Of a stretch of 19,872 bases of DNA, positions 1 through 10,400 are shown one piece after another (positions within the stretch are counted from its first letter, which is position 1; every line of letters starts with the position of its first letter). Source of the stretch: Whalleya microplaca (taxonomy: Eukaryota; Ascomycota; Sordariomycetes; Xylariales; Xylariaceae). Where the stretch lies: NCBI GenBank assembly GCA_022497155.1, contig MU385816.1, positions 1 to 19,872 of the forward strand, given 5' to 3'. A program made the translations under genes and the position numbers. The notes beneath the pieces are model-generated. The model searched no databases and had not been told where the DNA came from. It saw only the letters and a program-made list of their open reading frames with translations.

Positions 1-112
1 CTAACCCTAACCCTAACCCTAACCCTAACCCTAACCCTAACCCTAACCCTAACCCTAACCCTAACCCTAACCCTAACCCTAACCCTAACCCAAAACCTAA
101 CCCTAACCCTAA
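1..112. repeat. Telomere repeat tract (CCCTAA)n
   Basis: Uninterrupted CCCTAA hexamers start at base 1 and run to about base 90. A short variant stretch (CCCAAAACCTAA) follows, then about three more perfect units up to 112. The C-rich strand reads 5'->3' from the end inward, as expected for the left end of a chromosome with TTAGGG-type telomeres. The variant unit sits at the inner edge, where telomere arrays usually degenerate. There is no subtelomeric spacer: the next base belongs to a retrotransposon reading frame. Confidence 0.97.
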
Positions 113-2997
113 TACGTTGGTTGTTATCGCTGCGCCTGCTATTGGCTCTGGTACCACGGAAGCACTCGCTGGGGAGATGACAGATGCTGTAAAACCTGCC
201 GCTATTATTAAGGCCTTAAGACCTTTCTTTTATATAGTGACGAAATACCCGCTATTAATTGTTTCTTTTATTAAACCTATTTTAGTGCCTTTAGGAATAG
301 TTACTTGCTTATTTAATTTGTTCCGAGCTACGACTACTTATGGTATTTTAGCATCGACTATTACATTTATAGTTATAATATAATATGACATAAAAGAAAA
401 GCTGCGGTTATTCGGTAATAGTTTATAGTTCACTTAAATGTATGCGGACTCTCCTAGTTAAAGCGTGACTTTTCTTATATTTGTGACTTTTCTTTTATAT
501 AGTTAACTACGTATAACACACTTAAAATCCATTACGAATCTATTAAGTATGTTAAAGGTAATTACTAAACCTTTATAGTTAATATTTGCTTTATATAAGT
601 TAAATATATCATTTCCGATTAGGATATTAGATTAAAACTTATTATTTATAACTTATCCCTTTTTCGTAAATTGTATAAGGGTTGATCGGCCCTTGGTATT
701 ATACCTTATAAGATAGAATAAAAAGCGTGCCTAACCGAATAATTCGACCAGCTTTTTCCCGATTCCCTTTAGTATTTTTAAGAACGGTATAATAGAATAT
801 TTAAAAGTTTTTAAGCATTTTCTTCCAATTATTGTTCGTTCTATTTCTAGGTTAATATATATTGTTATAATTAGGCTATCTGGTTGTGCCTATGTTTTGA
901 CGCGAAAGTAAGTATAACTAGATTTCAGATAAACATTGGGAGGGTTTATAGAAAGAGCTTTTTTAATAATAGGTCCGCCATTTACTTCTTCCGCTAGTAA
1001 CTTCTGCCGTGCGATCTCTTTTGGAAACAATTCTAGAGGATCTGGCAACAGCTAAATTCGTCTAGCTCTTACGTTATCGCACGTTTTTAAATAACGAAAT
1101 AGCTTATTCCGGGACGTGAGAATCTGATAGCAATACCCGCATATCTGTCGGACTGGGTCTAATAGGGATAGGGTTTAAATAATTTCCCTGGCTTTATCTA
1201 ATAGGCATGTCTCTCTATATCTCTTAAGGAGCTGCCGTGTGTTAAATGTCTTACTATAGTGCTTATAAGTGGTTAATATATCAAGTACTAGAAATGCCCG
1301 TTTATAGTCTGACATTATATTTAATTCGGTATTATCTAACGAAGCGCTTAATTCCTTTACGCTTATATTATTAGCAAAATATACCTTATCGCGTCCCTGG
1401 TTACGGTCGCGATAATCATTTCCTCGATTAGCATTACGGGGTCGATTGTCGCGAGGTCGATTGTCGCGTCAGTCGGAACTTCGGTAATTAGGTCTATATA
1501 TATCGAGATATCCTCTAAGCGCTTCATTATTATAGCATCTATTGCCGCACGTGTCACCTCGACAATTGTCGCGCGTATCGTTATTGCGTGTATCCCTGTC
1601 GCGTCTATCGCGGTTATATCGATCGCGGTTGCCTCAATCGTAATCCCGATCACGGTCCCGACGTTCCCGAATATCCGATCGGTATCTATTGTCGGTACGT
1701 CGGTTATTGCTATCCCGATAGCGCCATTCCCTTTCGCAAATACGGTCGCGTTACCGATCCTCTAATTAATAACGATTGCGATTGCTATTTTGTCGTAAGG
1801 TTTTAGGGTAATCTTATTAAGGACAATTATTTAATGTTAGTAAGAATAGTATATATAATTTAATAATATATAGGTAAACAGTAGCGGCTAGACTAATCAG
1901 TAATAGCTTGGACTTTTTTGCTACTTATATATATATAACAAGTGTTTCATTCTTTCGTAATATATAAAGAAACTCTTTAATATCGAAAGACATTTATAAC
2001 TATATTTATACCATTATTTTATACCAATTGCGATTATTTTTAGCTAGTGTACTTATAGCTTATACATACTGTAATTTCTTTTAAATATACTACACTAATA
2101 TAGATTTATTTTATATAATATCCTTAAAGATTAAGCTGGAGTTAGTAAAACGTTCCGTAACAATTACGGGTTTTAATATAAATCTTTCCGTTAAAGCTTT
2201 AATTATAGTTTCCAATCTTAATATACGTAAATTCTTATATCGTTACTATATCAGCTTATTATTTTACTACAAAATTACTGCTCCATTTAGTAATGTTTGT
2301 TATAAAGACCATATTTACTTTTTATTATCCTGCTTTATATCGTTATCCTTTAGAAATATATTAATTTGTTTTTAAAAACTAAAGACGTTAGTGAATATAA
2401 GGGTGCAATTATTAATTACTATTCCGATATTATTTAAATTATTATAGTACAGGTTAAACTACTTAATGTTTTCTCGCTTAAGCTTAAAGGAGTTATGCCT
2501 AAATCCTTACATTTATATACTTAAATCTTTAGGCGGGGTAAAACTATTAAACTATTATCCCGAGCCTAAACTTATACCTAAGCTTAAACCTGCACCCAAA
2601 CCTAAGAAACCGGATAATATATACGCCCGCTAATTTAAAGCTATATTTAGTAGCACTCCCGATAAGATTCCCTTTCGTATACGTTAGAAATCGATAAAGC
2701 TATTTAGCTTAAATATTGTCGAAATGATTTTACCGACGCTACCTTCGATATTAGTTAGGTACTTATTAATTTCTGTAAATCGTTAGTCGTTATTAGTAAG
2801 TTTCGCATCTAAAAACTTAATTGTTTCGGCATTATTGCCGAATTTCTTCGGTCGCATTAGCTGAAAAGGTGCGCTAAAGGTATGCGAATCTTTATATTAA
2901 TCGGGCAAATCCTTTCCTTTATCGCTAGGGTCGGGCACTTTTTACGGCTGCTCCGATATCGATATATTAGCGCCAGTATAACGATTACATAACTGCA
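113..2997 (-). pseudogene. Copia 1: RIP-degraded Ty1/copia gag-protease, truncated by the telomere
   Basis: Broken polyprotein of a fungal Ty1/copia-type retrotransposon, read toward the telomere. The first candidate ATG is at 2997. A Gag-like stretch (SAPFQLMRPKKFGN and following) runs to about 2640. From about 1800 to 113 a second frame stays readable. It holds an Arg/Asp/Asn-rich linker (about 1395-1770), DKVYFANN (about 1370-1395), then a C2H2-like finger at 1079-1141 (CGYC, SRNKLF, closing C; a Tyr stands where His is usual). A protease-like domain follows (about 540-900), including KGIG and SNILIGND (605-631). The finger, SNILIGND and the telomere junction share one frame. About 15 internal stops occur, nearly all TAA or TAG, as expected from RIP of Gln codons. 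An Ala-rich segment ends at the telomere. Integrase, RT and RNase H are absent. I could not find a clear protease DTG motif. Region 1810-2640 is more decayed Gag. Confidence 0.8.
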
Positions 2998-3113
2998 TTA
3001 TTACAAATCTATACCAGAAATAACATACTTTATATAACTAAATATAAATAAAGGAAACGAAATAAAAAAGGCGTAAATAAATTAGCGGTAAAAGCCGTAT
3101 AAAAGTTCTTACG

Positions 3114-3470
3114 TACCCAAGTTCGGCAGGTTTTTTCAGACAGTAAGGTTATTATACATACCCAAGTTCGGTATAGTTTAAGCTCCCTTAATGTCTGCGT
3201 ATAAGAAACTATATACCCAAGTTCTATAGTTATCCACACTAGAATCCGGGGATATAAATATAACTTAGGTTTCAGCCTTACCTAAATTCGGACCTACTAA
3301 CTAACGTTATAAATAAAGGGACTAAACTTGCCTGAAAGCTTATACGCGCCTGCGGTCTACGCGTTAATGTAAGTAGAGGTAAGAAAGAAATAATACGCGA
3401 AAGAGGTTACGTAAATTATCTACCTAAATTCGATAATTCTGACACGTTTTATCGTTATTTACCCAAGTTT
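3114..3470 (-). repeat. Iterated 13-bp motif in the copia 1 leader
   Basis: Six copies of TACCYAARTTCGG-like sequence start at 3114, 3159, 3214, 3279, 3421 and 3460. On the element's sense strand the motif reads CCGAACTTGGGTA. Spacing is irregular (45, 55, 65, 142 and 39 bases). The copies lie between the proposed primer-binding site (3565-3574) and the candidate gag ATG (2997), that is, in the untranslated leader. Copies 4 and 5 differ from copies 1 and 2 by C-to-T and G-to-A changes, so RIP has blurred a tighter set. The role is unknown; binding of Gag or of a transcription factor is a guess. Confidence 0.75.
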
Positions 3471-3564
3471 AATAACGAAAAATTTTCCTACAAAAATCAA
3501 GTAAATAACTCCGCAAATAGTGGTCTTTGGTTTGGTTTAATATCTGCAACAAAAAGGCAGAGCA

Positions 3565-3574
3565 GGTGCTACCA
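3565..3574 (-). promoter_or_regulatory. Copia 1 primer-binding site (initiator Met tRNA type)
   Basis: The minus strand reads TGGTAGCACC. Ty1-like elements use TGGTAGCGCC, complementary to the 3' end of initiator methionine tRNA; one base differs here. It lies upstream of the leader and gag of the minus-strand element, and a short LTR-like stretch sits on its other side. This supports both the orientation and the Ty1/copia assignment. Confidence 0.65.
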
Positions 3575-3745
3575 TTTAATACAAAAGATTAAGGGTGTAT
3601 AAAAATAATGTAAATAGATAAAAATAATAATAAAAGAAAGGACTCTTACAGCTATAGCCGAAGGCTGCAGCTTTTAATATAGGTGCGTACCTTATCTAAT
3701 CTATCTATCTTATCTATAAGTGGGGTTACTAGGTGACCCCGCTGC
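3575..3745 (-). mobile_element. Probable 5' LTR of copia 1 (ends approximate)
   Basis: This segment is less AT-rich and lies between the primer-binding site and the A/T desert. It contains GATA-rich sequence (about 3690-3720). At its far side is a near-perfect hairpin, GGGGTTAC-TAG-GTGACCCC (3722-3740); palindromic LTR starts are common in fungal copia elements. Exact ends cannot be fixed because the partner 3' LTR was lost with the telomeric truncation and the TG/CA termini may have been mutated. Length would be about 170 bp. The call rests on position and on the adjoining primer site. Confidence 0.45.
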
Positions 3746-3749
3746 TATA

Positions 3750-5100
3750 GCGTATCAATATTATAATTATAATAATTAAATCTATTAAATTTATTATATT
3801 TATAATAAGTAATTTTATTATATTTATTATAAATATAATAAATAAATTTATTAAATATATTATAATTATAATAGTTACGTTTATTTAATATATTATAATT
3901 ATAGCAGTAATATTTATTAAATATATTATAGCTATAATAAACGTAGGTATAATATAATATCCGAGCCGGCTTATTTTAAAGCTAATATTTTATTATTATA
4001 AATATAATAGGTATTTTTATTAAATATATTATAAATATAATAAATAAATCTAATTTTTTTATTATAAATATAATAAAAAAGTTTATTAAATATATTATAA
4101 CTATAATAAATAAATATTATTTTAAAATAAAATATCGGGGTAAAAAAAGTACCGCTTTATAACTTAACTAATTAAAAATAATTAAAGTAACGAAATAAAA
4201 AAAAATCACCTATAACGGCGATTAATCGAAAAAAAAAATATATTTATTATTAGCGACGAGACTATTTAAGCTATATATATTTTATTTAAAAGTAAAAAAA
4301 AAAAAAAACAAGCGATATATATATATAACGGTATATTAGCCCTATAATAACATATTAAATATATTATAATTATAATAAGTAAATATATAATAAGTTATGT
4401 TATAATAAAAAATATCGGCAATTATAAGCTGATATAATAATATAACTTTCGAAAGCTAATATAAATGCTCTTAAGTTATACCGATATACCTTTTAAATTT
4501 TTTTTTTTTAGTTAAAAAATAAACACTTATTTAATATAATAAAATTATATTTTAACGTAATAACTTTTTATAAATTTACTAAATATATTATAATAATTAT
4601 AAATAAATATATTATAATTATAATAATTATATTTAATAAATATATTATAACTATAATAAATAAATTTATTATATATATTATAATTATAATTATTATATTT
4701 ATTAAATGTTTTATAATAATAAAACATTCGCTTATTAAATATATTATAATTATAATAAATATAAGTATTATAATAATATTTAAAACGGCTTATTATAATA
4801 TTATATTTTTATTATTATTATAATAATTAATTTTTATTAAATATATTATAGTTATAATAATAAACTTTATTAAATTAATTATATAATATATATATTAAAA
4901 AATTAAAAAATAATAAATAAATATTTTAAATATATTATATTTATAATATATAAATTTATTAAATATAATATAATTATAAATATTATATTTATTTTAACTT
5001 AATTTAATTATAAATTATATTTATAATAAAACAATTATTATAATTAATATAATAAAATAAATATATTTATAAAATTTATTATAATTATAATATAAAAAAA
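3750..5100. repeat. Palindromic A/T minisatellite array
   Basis: A degenerate unit close to TTTATTAAATATATTATA followed by RYTATAATAAAT recurs at least a dozen times (for example near 3853, 3918, 4021, 4088, 4357, 4580, 4637, 4738, 4840 and 4927). The core TATTATAATTATAATA is self-complementary. In the least altered copies it is TATTATAGCTATAATA, suggesting AGCT was the older centre. Other repeats (4121-4350) interrupt the array. No coding signal is seen; open frames here are low-complexity Asn/Tyr/Ile strings. The origin is unknown: decayed satellite or the spacer of a transposon. Confidence 0.65.
4121..4350 (+). repeat. Direct repeat pair, copy 1 (less mutated)
   Basis: This block, beginning ATTTTAAAATAAAATAT and ending in a (TA)n tract followed by ACGGTATATTA, is matched by 5547-5755 in the same orientation. 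Most differences are C-to-T or G-to-A in the other copy; for example GCGACGAGAC corresponds to ATAATAAAGT. Spacing is about 1.43 kb. The tail (TA tract plus CGGTATATTA) occurs a third time near 5110-5150. It may be an LTR or a small non-autonomous element, but no termini could be defined. Confidence 0.6.
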
Positions 5101-5546
5101 CAAAAGTAATATATATATATATATATATTACGGTATATTAACTTTATAATAATATTTTAACATACTTTATATAAATATATAAAAAATATTAAAAAAGGTT
5201 TTTTAAAATTTTTTATTAATTATAAAATTCGAGTTTAATTATAAAAAAAATATTTTTATAATATATATAAATTATTTACTATTATATATTTTTATTTATT
5301 AATTAATAATAATATAATAAAATAATTATTACCTAGTAAAATATCCGGCTTAAATTTTTTAAATAATTTTTATAATTTAAAATAGCTTTTTATTTATATT
5401 AAACTTTTATAAAAAATATTTAATATTAAAATTATAATATTTATTATATTATATTTAAAAAATATTTATTATATAATTTATTTATTTTTATTTATATTTT
5501 TTTAAAAAACAATAATAATTAAATAAAAATAATATACTAATTTATA
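5100..5546. other. A/T desert between the repeat copies; no gene seen
   Basis: Almost pure A/T sequence. It begins with a partial third copy of the (TA)n-CGGTATATTA tail near 5110-5150. Beyond that I see no frame, no RNA gene and no clear repeat on either strand. Confidence 0.6.
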
Positions 5547-5755
5547 TAATATTATTTTAAAATAAAATATTAAAATAAATAAAATACCGTTTTATATTTA
5601 ATTAATTAAAAATAATTAAAATAATAAAAAAGTTATTTATAATAATAATTAATTAAAAAAATATTTATTATTAATAATAAAGTTATTTAAATTATATATA
5701 TTTTATTTAAAAAAATAAATAATATATATATATATATATATTATAATATATTAAT
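5547..5755 (+). repeat. Direct repeat pair, copy 2 (heavily mutated)
   Basis: Counterpart of 4121-4350, aligned by eye across about 200 bases including the shared AATTAAAAATAATTAAA and the TTTATTTAAA-to-(TA)n end. Nearly all C and G present in copy 1 are T and A here. The pair is a direct example of RIP acting unequally on two copies of one repeat. Confidence 0.58.
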
Positions 5756-6539
5756 TTCAAATTTAATTATATATAAAAAAATAAAATCTTTTTAATATAA
5801 GTTTTATTAAAAAAATAAAAAAACCTTTAAGTTTTTTTTAAAGATTTATTATTTTAATAATAAGTAAATTTAATAATAATATAAGTTATTTTTAAATATA
5901 ACTAGAAATATTTACTAATTTTTACCGTTTATTTAATAAAATAATTAAAAATTAATTGCTAATAGTTTTTAATAGTTTTTTTATTAAATAAAGCTTTTTA
6001 TAAAAAAATAAATAATTAGCTATTTAAAAATTATTTATAAAGTCGATAATTTCTATAATTACTATAACTTTTTTTCGCGCTTTTTTTAATGCCTTTTTAG
6101 CTAATATAATTAATAGCTATTATATTTTATTATAAATTAATTCCGTACTTTTAAGTACGGCTTTTTTTAAATCTTTTTTAATTTATTATAATAATTATAA
6201 TATATATATATATTTAAAAGCTTTAAAGCTAAATAAAAATATATTAAAAATATATATAAATTAAGTAATATAATAAATTATAATTATATTACGGGAAAGC
6301 GGGGTAATATATTTTATATTATTATTAAATTTATTTATTATTAAAATTTATAATATTTTATATTTAATAATATTATTAAATTAAATAAAATATATATAAA
6401 ATTATATATATTAAAAAATATATATAAAATTTTATTTAATAAAATTAAATTATTAATTTATTTTTATTATAGTATATAATAATTGCTAGAAATAAAGCTT
6501 TAATATTATTAGCTATTATATTAAAATTATAAAATAAAA
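5756..6539. other. A/T desert; one degraded minus-strand frame (about 5950-6188)
   Basis: Most of this stretch holds nothing recognisable. On the minus strand, 6188-5950 keeps one readable frame with only a few TAA/TAG stops. It includes LAKKALKKARKK and IIEIIDFINNF, a Lys-rich helical segment. I do not recognise it; a remnant of a transposase or Gag is possible. A perfect hairpin, CCGTACTT-TT-AAGTACGG (6143-6160), lies within it. It is followed by a T run, but in a eukaryotic desert I do not call it a terminator. Confidence 0.4.
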
Positions 6540-6837
6540 AAAAAGAATAAATTTTTTAAATATATATATTTATATATAAACTATTATAGCTAGAAGTAAG
6601 GCTTTAGTTTAAGTACTAATTGTATATTTATAAATAAATAGGGAGGAAAGTTATTTCGGACTATAGAAATTGTTTAGAAAATTTAAGCCGGGTGCCCTGC
6701 CGGGCAGTAACTATTCTGCCGTACCGTTACCGATTAATATACGGGAGTATATAATAATAAGTAGTTTATACGTTATATAAATACGTACCTCCCGTAATTT
6801 ATATTAAAAAAATTTATTTAAAAAAATTTTACCGGGC
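6540..6837 (-). repeat. Tandem repeat copy A (less RIP-altered)
   Basis: This copy keeps G/C-rich words such as GCCGGGTGCCC (6687-6697) and ends with TTTTACCGGGC (about 6827-6837). It aligns to copy B (offset about 465 bases at 6687/7152 and about 438 at the CCGGGC end). The shared landmark CTAGAAGTAAGGCTTTAGTTT (near 6590) appears in B as a purely A/T version. It may be a 5'-truncated LTR copy standing next to another. No coding signal is seen. Confidence 0.6.
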
Positions 6838-7275
6838 TAATTTTAATAAATAATTAATATATATATAGGCTATATATTATAAATAATTTATATAAATTAT
6901 AACTATTTTAATAATAATAAAAAAATTTATTATTATTTTATATATATTATATTATAATATTATATAATTATATTTATTTATTATATTATATTATAATTTT
7001 TATTTTATTTTATAATAATTTATATTTATATTTTTTAATTTAATATATATATAAATTATTATAATTAAAAATAAAGTTTTAATATAAATATTAATTATAT
7101 ATTTATAAAAAAAAATATTTTTAATTATAAAAATTATTTAAAAAAATTTAAACTAAATATTATATTAAATAATAATTATTTATATTATATATTATATATA
7201 TATTATTTATATAATTTTTTTTATAAAAATTAAAAATATTTAAATAAATAAGTCGAAAAAAAAATTTTACCGGGC
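6838..7275 (-). repeat. Tandem repeat copy B (hyper-mutated), LTR-like
   Basis: Copy B is almost free of C and G where it aligns to copy A, yet purine/pyrimidine order is conserved nearly base for base; for example GCCGGGTGCC corresponds to ACTAAATATT at 7152. Its lower part, 6871-6950, is identical over 80 bp to 19793-19872, which sits at the other flank of the second copia element in the same orientation. The simplest reading is the 3' LTR of copia 2 on the minus strand, possibly continuing up to 7458, but the right-hand partner is cut by the window edge. Confidence 0.5.
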
Positions 7276-7459
7276 CGAAAAATTTTTTTGACAAGTAACG
7301 GGCGGCCCGGCGGCGTAGTCGACGAGGTCGCGTCGCGGCTGACGGGCGGCTGGCGGGATGGTTGTCGGGAGATATATGTCGGGGCCGCGAAAAGTCGTAT
7401 AGCGGGTCCGCGCGCTCGGGCCGCCTTACCCAAAAATAGTTGTCGGGCTAGCCCGACAA
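7265..7459 (-). mobile_element. GC-rich island with LTR-like palindromic terminus
   Basis: About 190 bp of CpG-rich sequence inside an A/T desert. It starts at ACCGGGCC (about 7269) and ends at a perfect 20-bp palindrome, TTGTCGGGCTAGCCCGACAA (7440-7459). On the minus strand this gives TGTCGGGCTAGCCCGACA, which begins TG and ends CA like the inverted start of many fungal LTRs. The copia RNase H frame stops exactly here. Either this is the start of the copia 2 3' LTR after a deletion, or a different LTR inserted in RNase H. Open frames on both strands across it (63-80 codons) look accidental: high-GC, with no recognisable domain. Confidence 0.5.
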
Positions 7460-10400
7460 TTACGTTATACATTTTAGGTCCGTTTTTATAACTAATATAA
7501 TAATAAAATTAAATTAAAAATTTAAATCTTTATTATTAACAAATAATTTATTAATAAAAATATATATTTTTATATAATATAAATTTAGTAATATATAAGT
7601 TAGTTTTTTTTTAAATATTTTATTTATTATTAAAATTATATATTTAAACTTTTTATTTTTTTATTATTTAAATTTTTAATTTAAATTATAATAAATAAAT
7701 TATATAAAGCTTTTAGTTAATAAATTAATATAATATATATATTTTTTATATATTATATTATATATTATTATTATATATTTTTTATTTAAATATCGATTAT
7801 ATAAAATTAATTAGTTTATTTTTTTTAAATATATAATATATTATCGCCTTTTAGTTAAATTTTACTACTGTTAAAGTTAATTAACGTTTTTTTAGTTAAA
7901 ACTATTTTTAATTTTATATAAAACTTTTTTTTTTATAATTTTTTTTTAACAAAAAATTATATAGTAATAAATAAAAACGTATTATTTATTTATAATTTTA
8001 TAATTTTAAAAGTTTTTAATTTATTTATTATATAAAATAAATATAAGTTATATATTAATATTATTATATTTAATACTTTAATATAATATAAATAATATAT
8101 TTTAAACTAATATAATTTAAACTTTATTAATTTATATAATAGCTTATTAATTAAAAATACTATATTTAAAAAATATTTATTACATAATTTAATAAATAAT
8201 TATATAAAAATAATTTTTATTAATCGGTTTATTACTTATATATATATTTAAGTAATATTTCGGAATTTTTTTATCGCGCTATAATATAATATAAGTGTTA
8301 GCTTTACTACTAATATTATATGTTAGCTTATTTTTTAAATTATTAAAGCTTAAATAAAAATAAAATCTTTCTTATTATTTTTATATTTTTATATAATAAG
8401 TCGCGACTTTTTAATTAGCTTAATTAACTTGTTTTTAATTTCTTATATTATTTATATTAAATATATTTATAAACCTTAATATTTTTCCGCGTTATATTAT
8501 ATAAAATAAAATATTTTTTAAATTACTAATATATTAATTTTTATAACATTTAATTTTTCGAATAAAGCTTTAAAAACAGTAATAATATTATTATACCGTA
8601 ATTTAACTGCTAGCTAATAATTATTTTTTTTTCCTTATTATAAATTAATATACGGCATTAATAAATTATTATATATTATTAATAAAAAGCTGTCGTACGG
8701 TATTTTTTCTTAGTTTTTTATGTTGTTTTAGCTATATTTATTTTAGCTGTACCGGTATTATTATGCGAGCATTTTTTAAGTTTTTTAACAATATAACCTT
8801 TTCCGTATAATAATAAGGCTTAATATATATCACGCGAAATTTAATTAGGCTATTTATTATATTTATTATAACGGTATAATTTTTAATCCTTTTAATTTCG
8901 TACGGCTTTTTTTAGCCTTAATTTTTTCTTTAAACTAAAATTTCGCTTTTAAATAATAAAAATAGTATTTTATATATATTTAATTTATTTTATATATTAA
9001 TTGCTCGATTAATTTTAACTTCCGTATAAATACCCCTTAATATTTTTATTACTTTTTATACCGCTTTTGCTCGCCATATAATATCTGGTAATAGTAATAA
9101 GTTTTAATTAATTTTTAAGTATATCTTAAAAACTAGAAATATAAGTACGATATTATTTAGTTTAGCTATATCGTTTAAAACTTTAATTATTATTTATAAA
9201 ATAGTTTCGTTATTTATATAATATTTAATTTCTGCCTTTAATATATCGTATATTTATCTTAATAATACGTGCGAACGTTTAATTTTCCTTATTACCTAAT
9301 ATACTTTAACTGGCATTTTCTCGCATAAAATACCTATAATTTTTACGTTATTCCGAAATTTTTTAAATATAAAATTTATACCAGAATTATATACGATATA
9401 ATTTAATAGTCCGATATAAATATATATCTAATATTTATATAATATATTTTAAATATTTTATGCAAATAAAAACTTAAGAAATATAGCCGCTTAAAAGTTT
9501 ATATTTATATCGATAATATATAAAACGTTCCGATTATTTAATTATATAATATTTATAATAACTTTATAATTAAAATGACTTTTATTTTTTAGCGAGAATT
9601 TAATTTTTTTAAAGGCAAGGTCGTATAATTAGCATTAGTAGTAAAATTTCCGGATCTTTTTTAATATAAGCTTTTTAATATCGCTATAGCCTGCATTTTT
9701 AAGAAACTTATATAACCGTTCTATATAAAAGTATCTAAAACGGCGGTATAATCTTTTAAGTTTTGTTTTTATAAAGAATATTCCAGCTTTCGTATAGCTA
9801 ACGTTAAAAAATAGATATCTTTATTTCCGTATTACCGGAATTATTTTACCGTCTAGCCGTATAATAATATTAAGGATATTATTAAAATACGCTTTTAGGT
9901 TATCGGCGTTTTAAAATAAAAATAAAAATAGTATCGACATCTTTAAAATATAATACGTAACTTATTTAAAAAAGTTTTCTATTTATATCGTACTAATTAA
10001 GGAAATAGTTTCGTGCGGACTAAACTTAATATACGCGGACTTTAATTTCTATATAATATTAATATCTAAGTTTTCCCTAAAGTACGTTAGCATTTATAAT
10101 TTTCCTATAGTAAAAAATTTCGCCGCTTTTATATTTTATAATTTACTTTAGTATATTATATTATACGGGTTTTATAATATAAATTAAGTTACTTTTATAG
10201 TTTTAAGGGCTGCGTAAATATTTTCGCCTATTGTACGGTAAGAAAATATAAGATTTATTAGGTAATTAGATTAAATTTCGTTTTTAAAATCTAACTTATC
10301 GGTTTTATACATATTTTATAGTTATAGTTTTCTTTTATATTTTATAAGATATATATTAAACTCTTTATATAATACCTTTTACTTTAAAGTTTAATATATT

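Noticed and set aside
117..383. 88-codon plus-strand open frame next to the telomere
   Set aside because: It starts at TTG, has no recognisable domain, and is the antisense of the copia 1 frame, which matches a known element on the minus strand.
1363..1806. Overlapping open frames on both strands (1363-1653 minus, 1588-1806 plus)
   Set aside because: Both are shadows of the Arg/Asp-rich copia linker. The minus-strand frame with RDRD repeats leading to the zinc finger is the real one despite its stops.
2460..2880. Plus-strand Lys/Pro-rich reading (PEPKLIPKLKPAPKPKK) as a separate gene
   Set aside because: The minus strand over about 2640-2880 gives a longer frame in register with the candidate gag start, so the plus reading is probably antisense.
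3030..3239. 69-codon minus-strand open frame
   Set aside because: It lies in the copia 1 leader across the iterated motif and has no domain.
4545..4727. 60-codon Asn/Tyr-rich minus-strand frame
   Set aside because: It is low-complexity translation of the A/T palindromic array.
6143..6170. Hairpin plus T run as a transcription terminator
   Set aside because: Bacterial-type terminators are not expected here, and T runs are everywhere in this DNA.
7230..7491. Overlapping 67- and 80-codon frames in the GC island
   Set aside because: They are long only because GC-rich DNA has few stops. Neither has a domain and both cross the palindrome.
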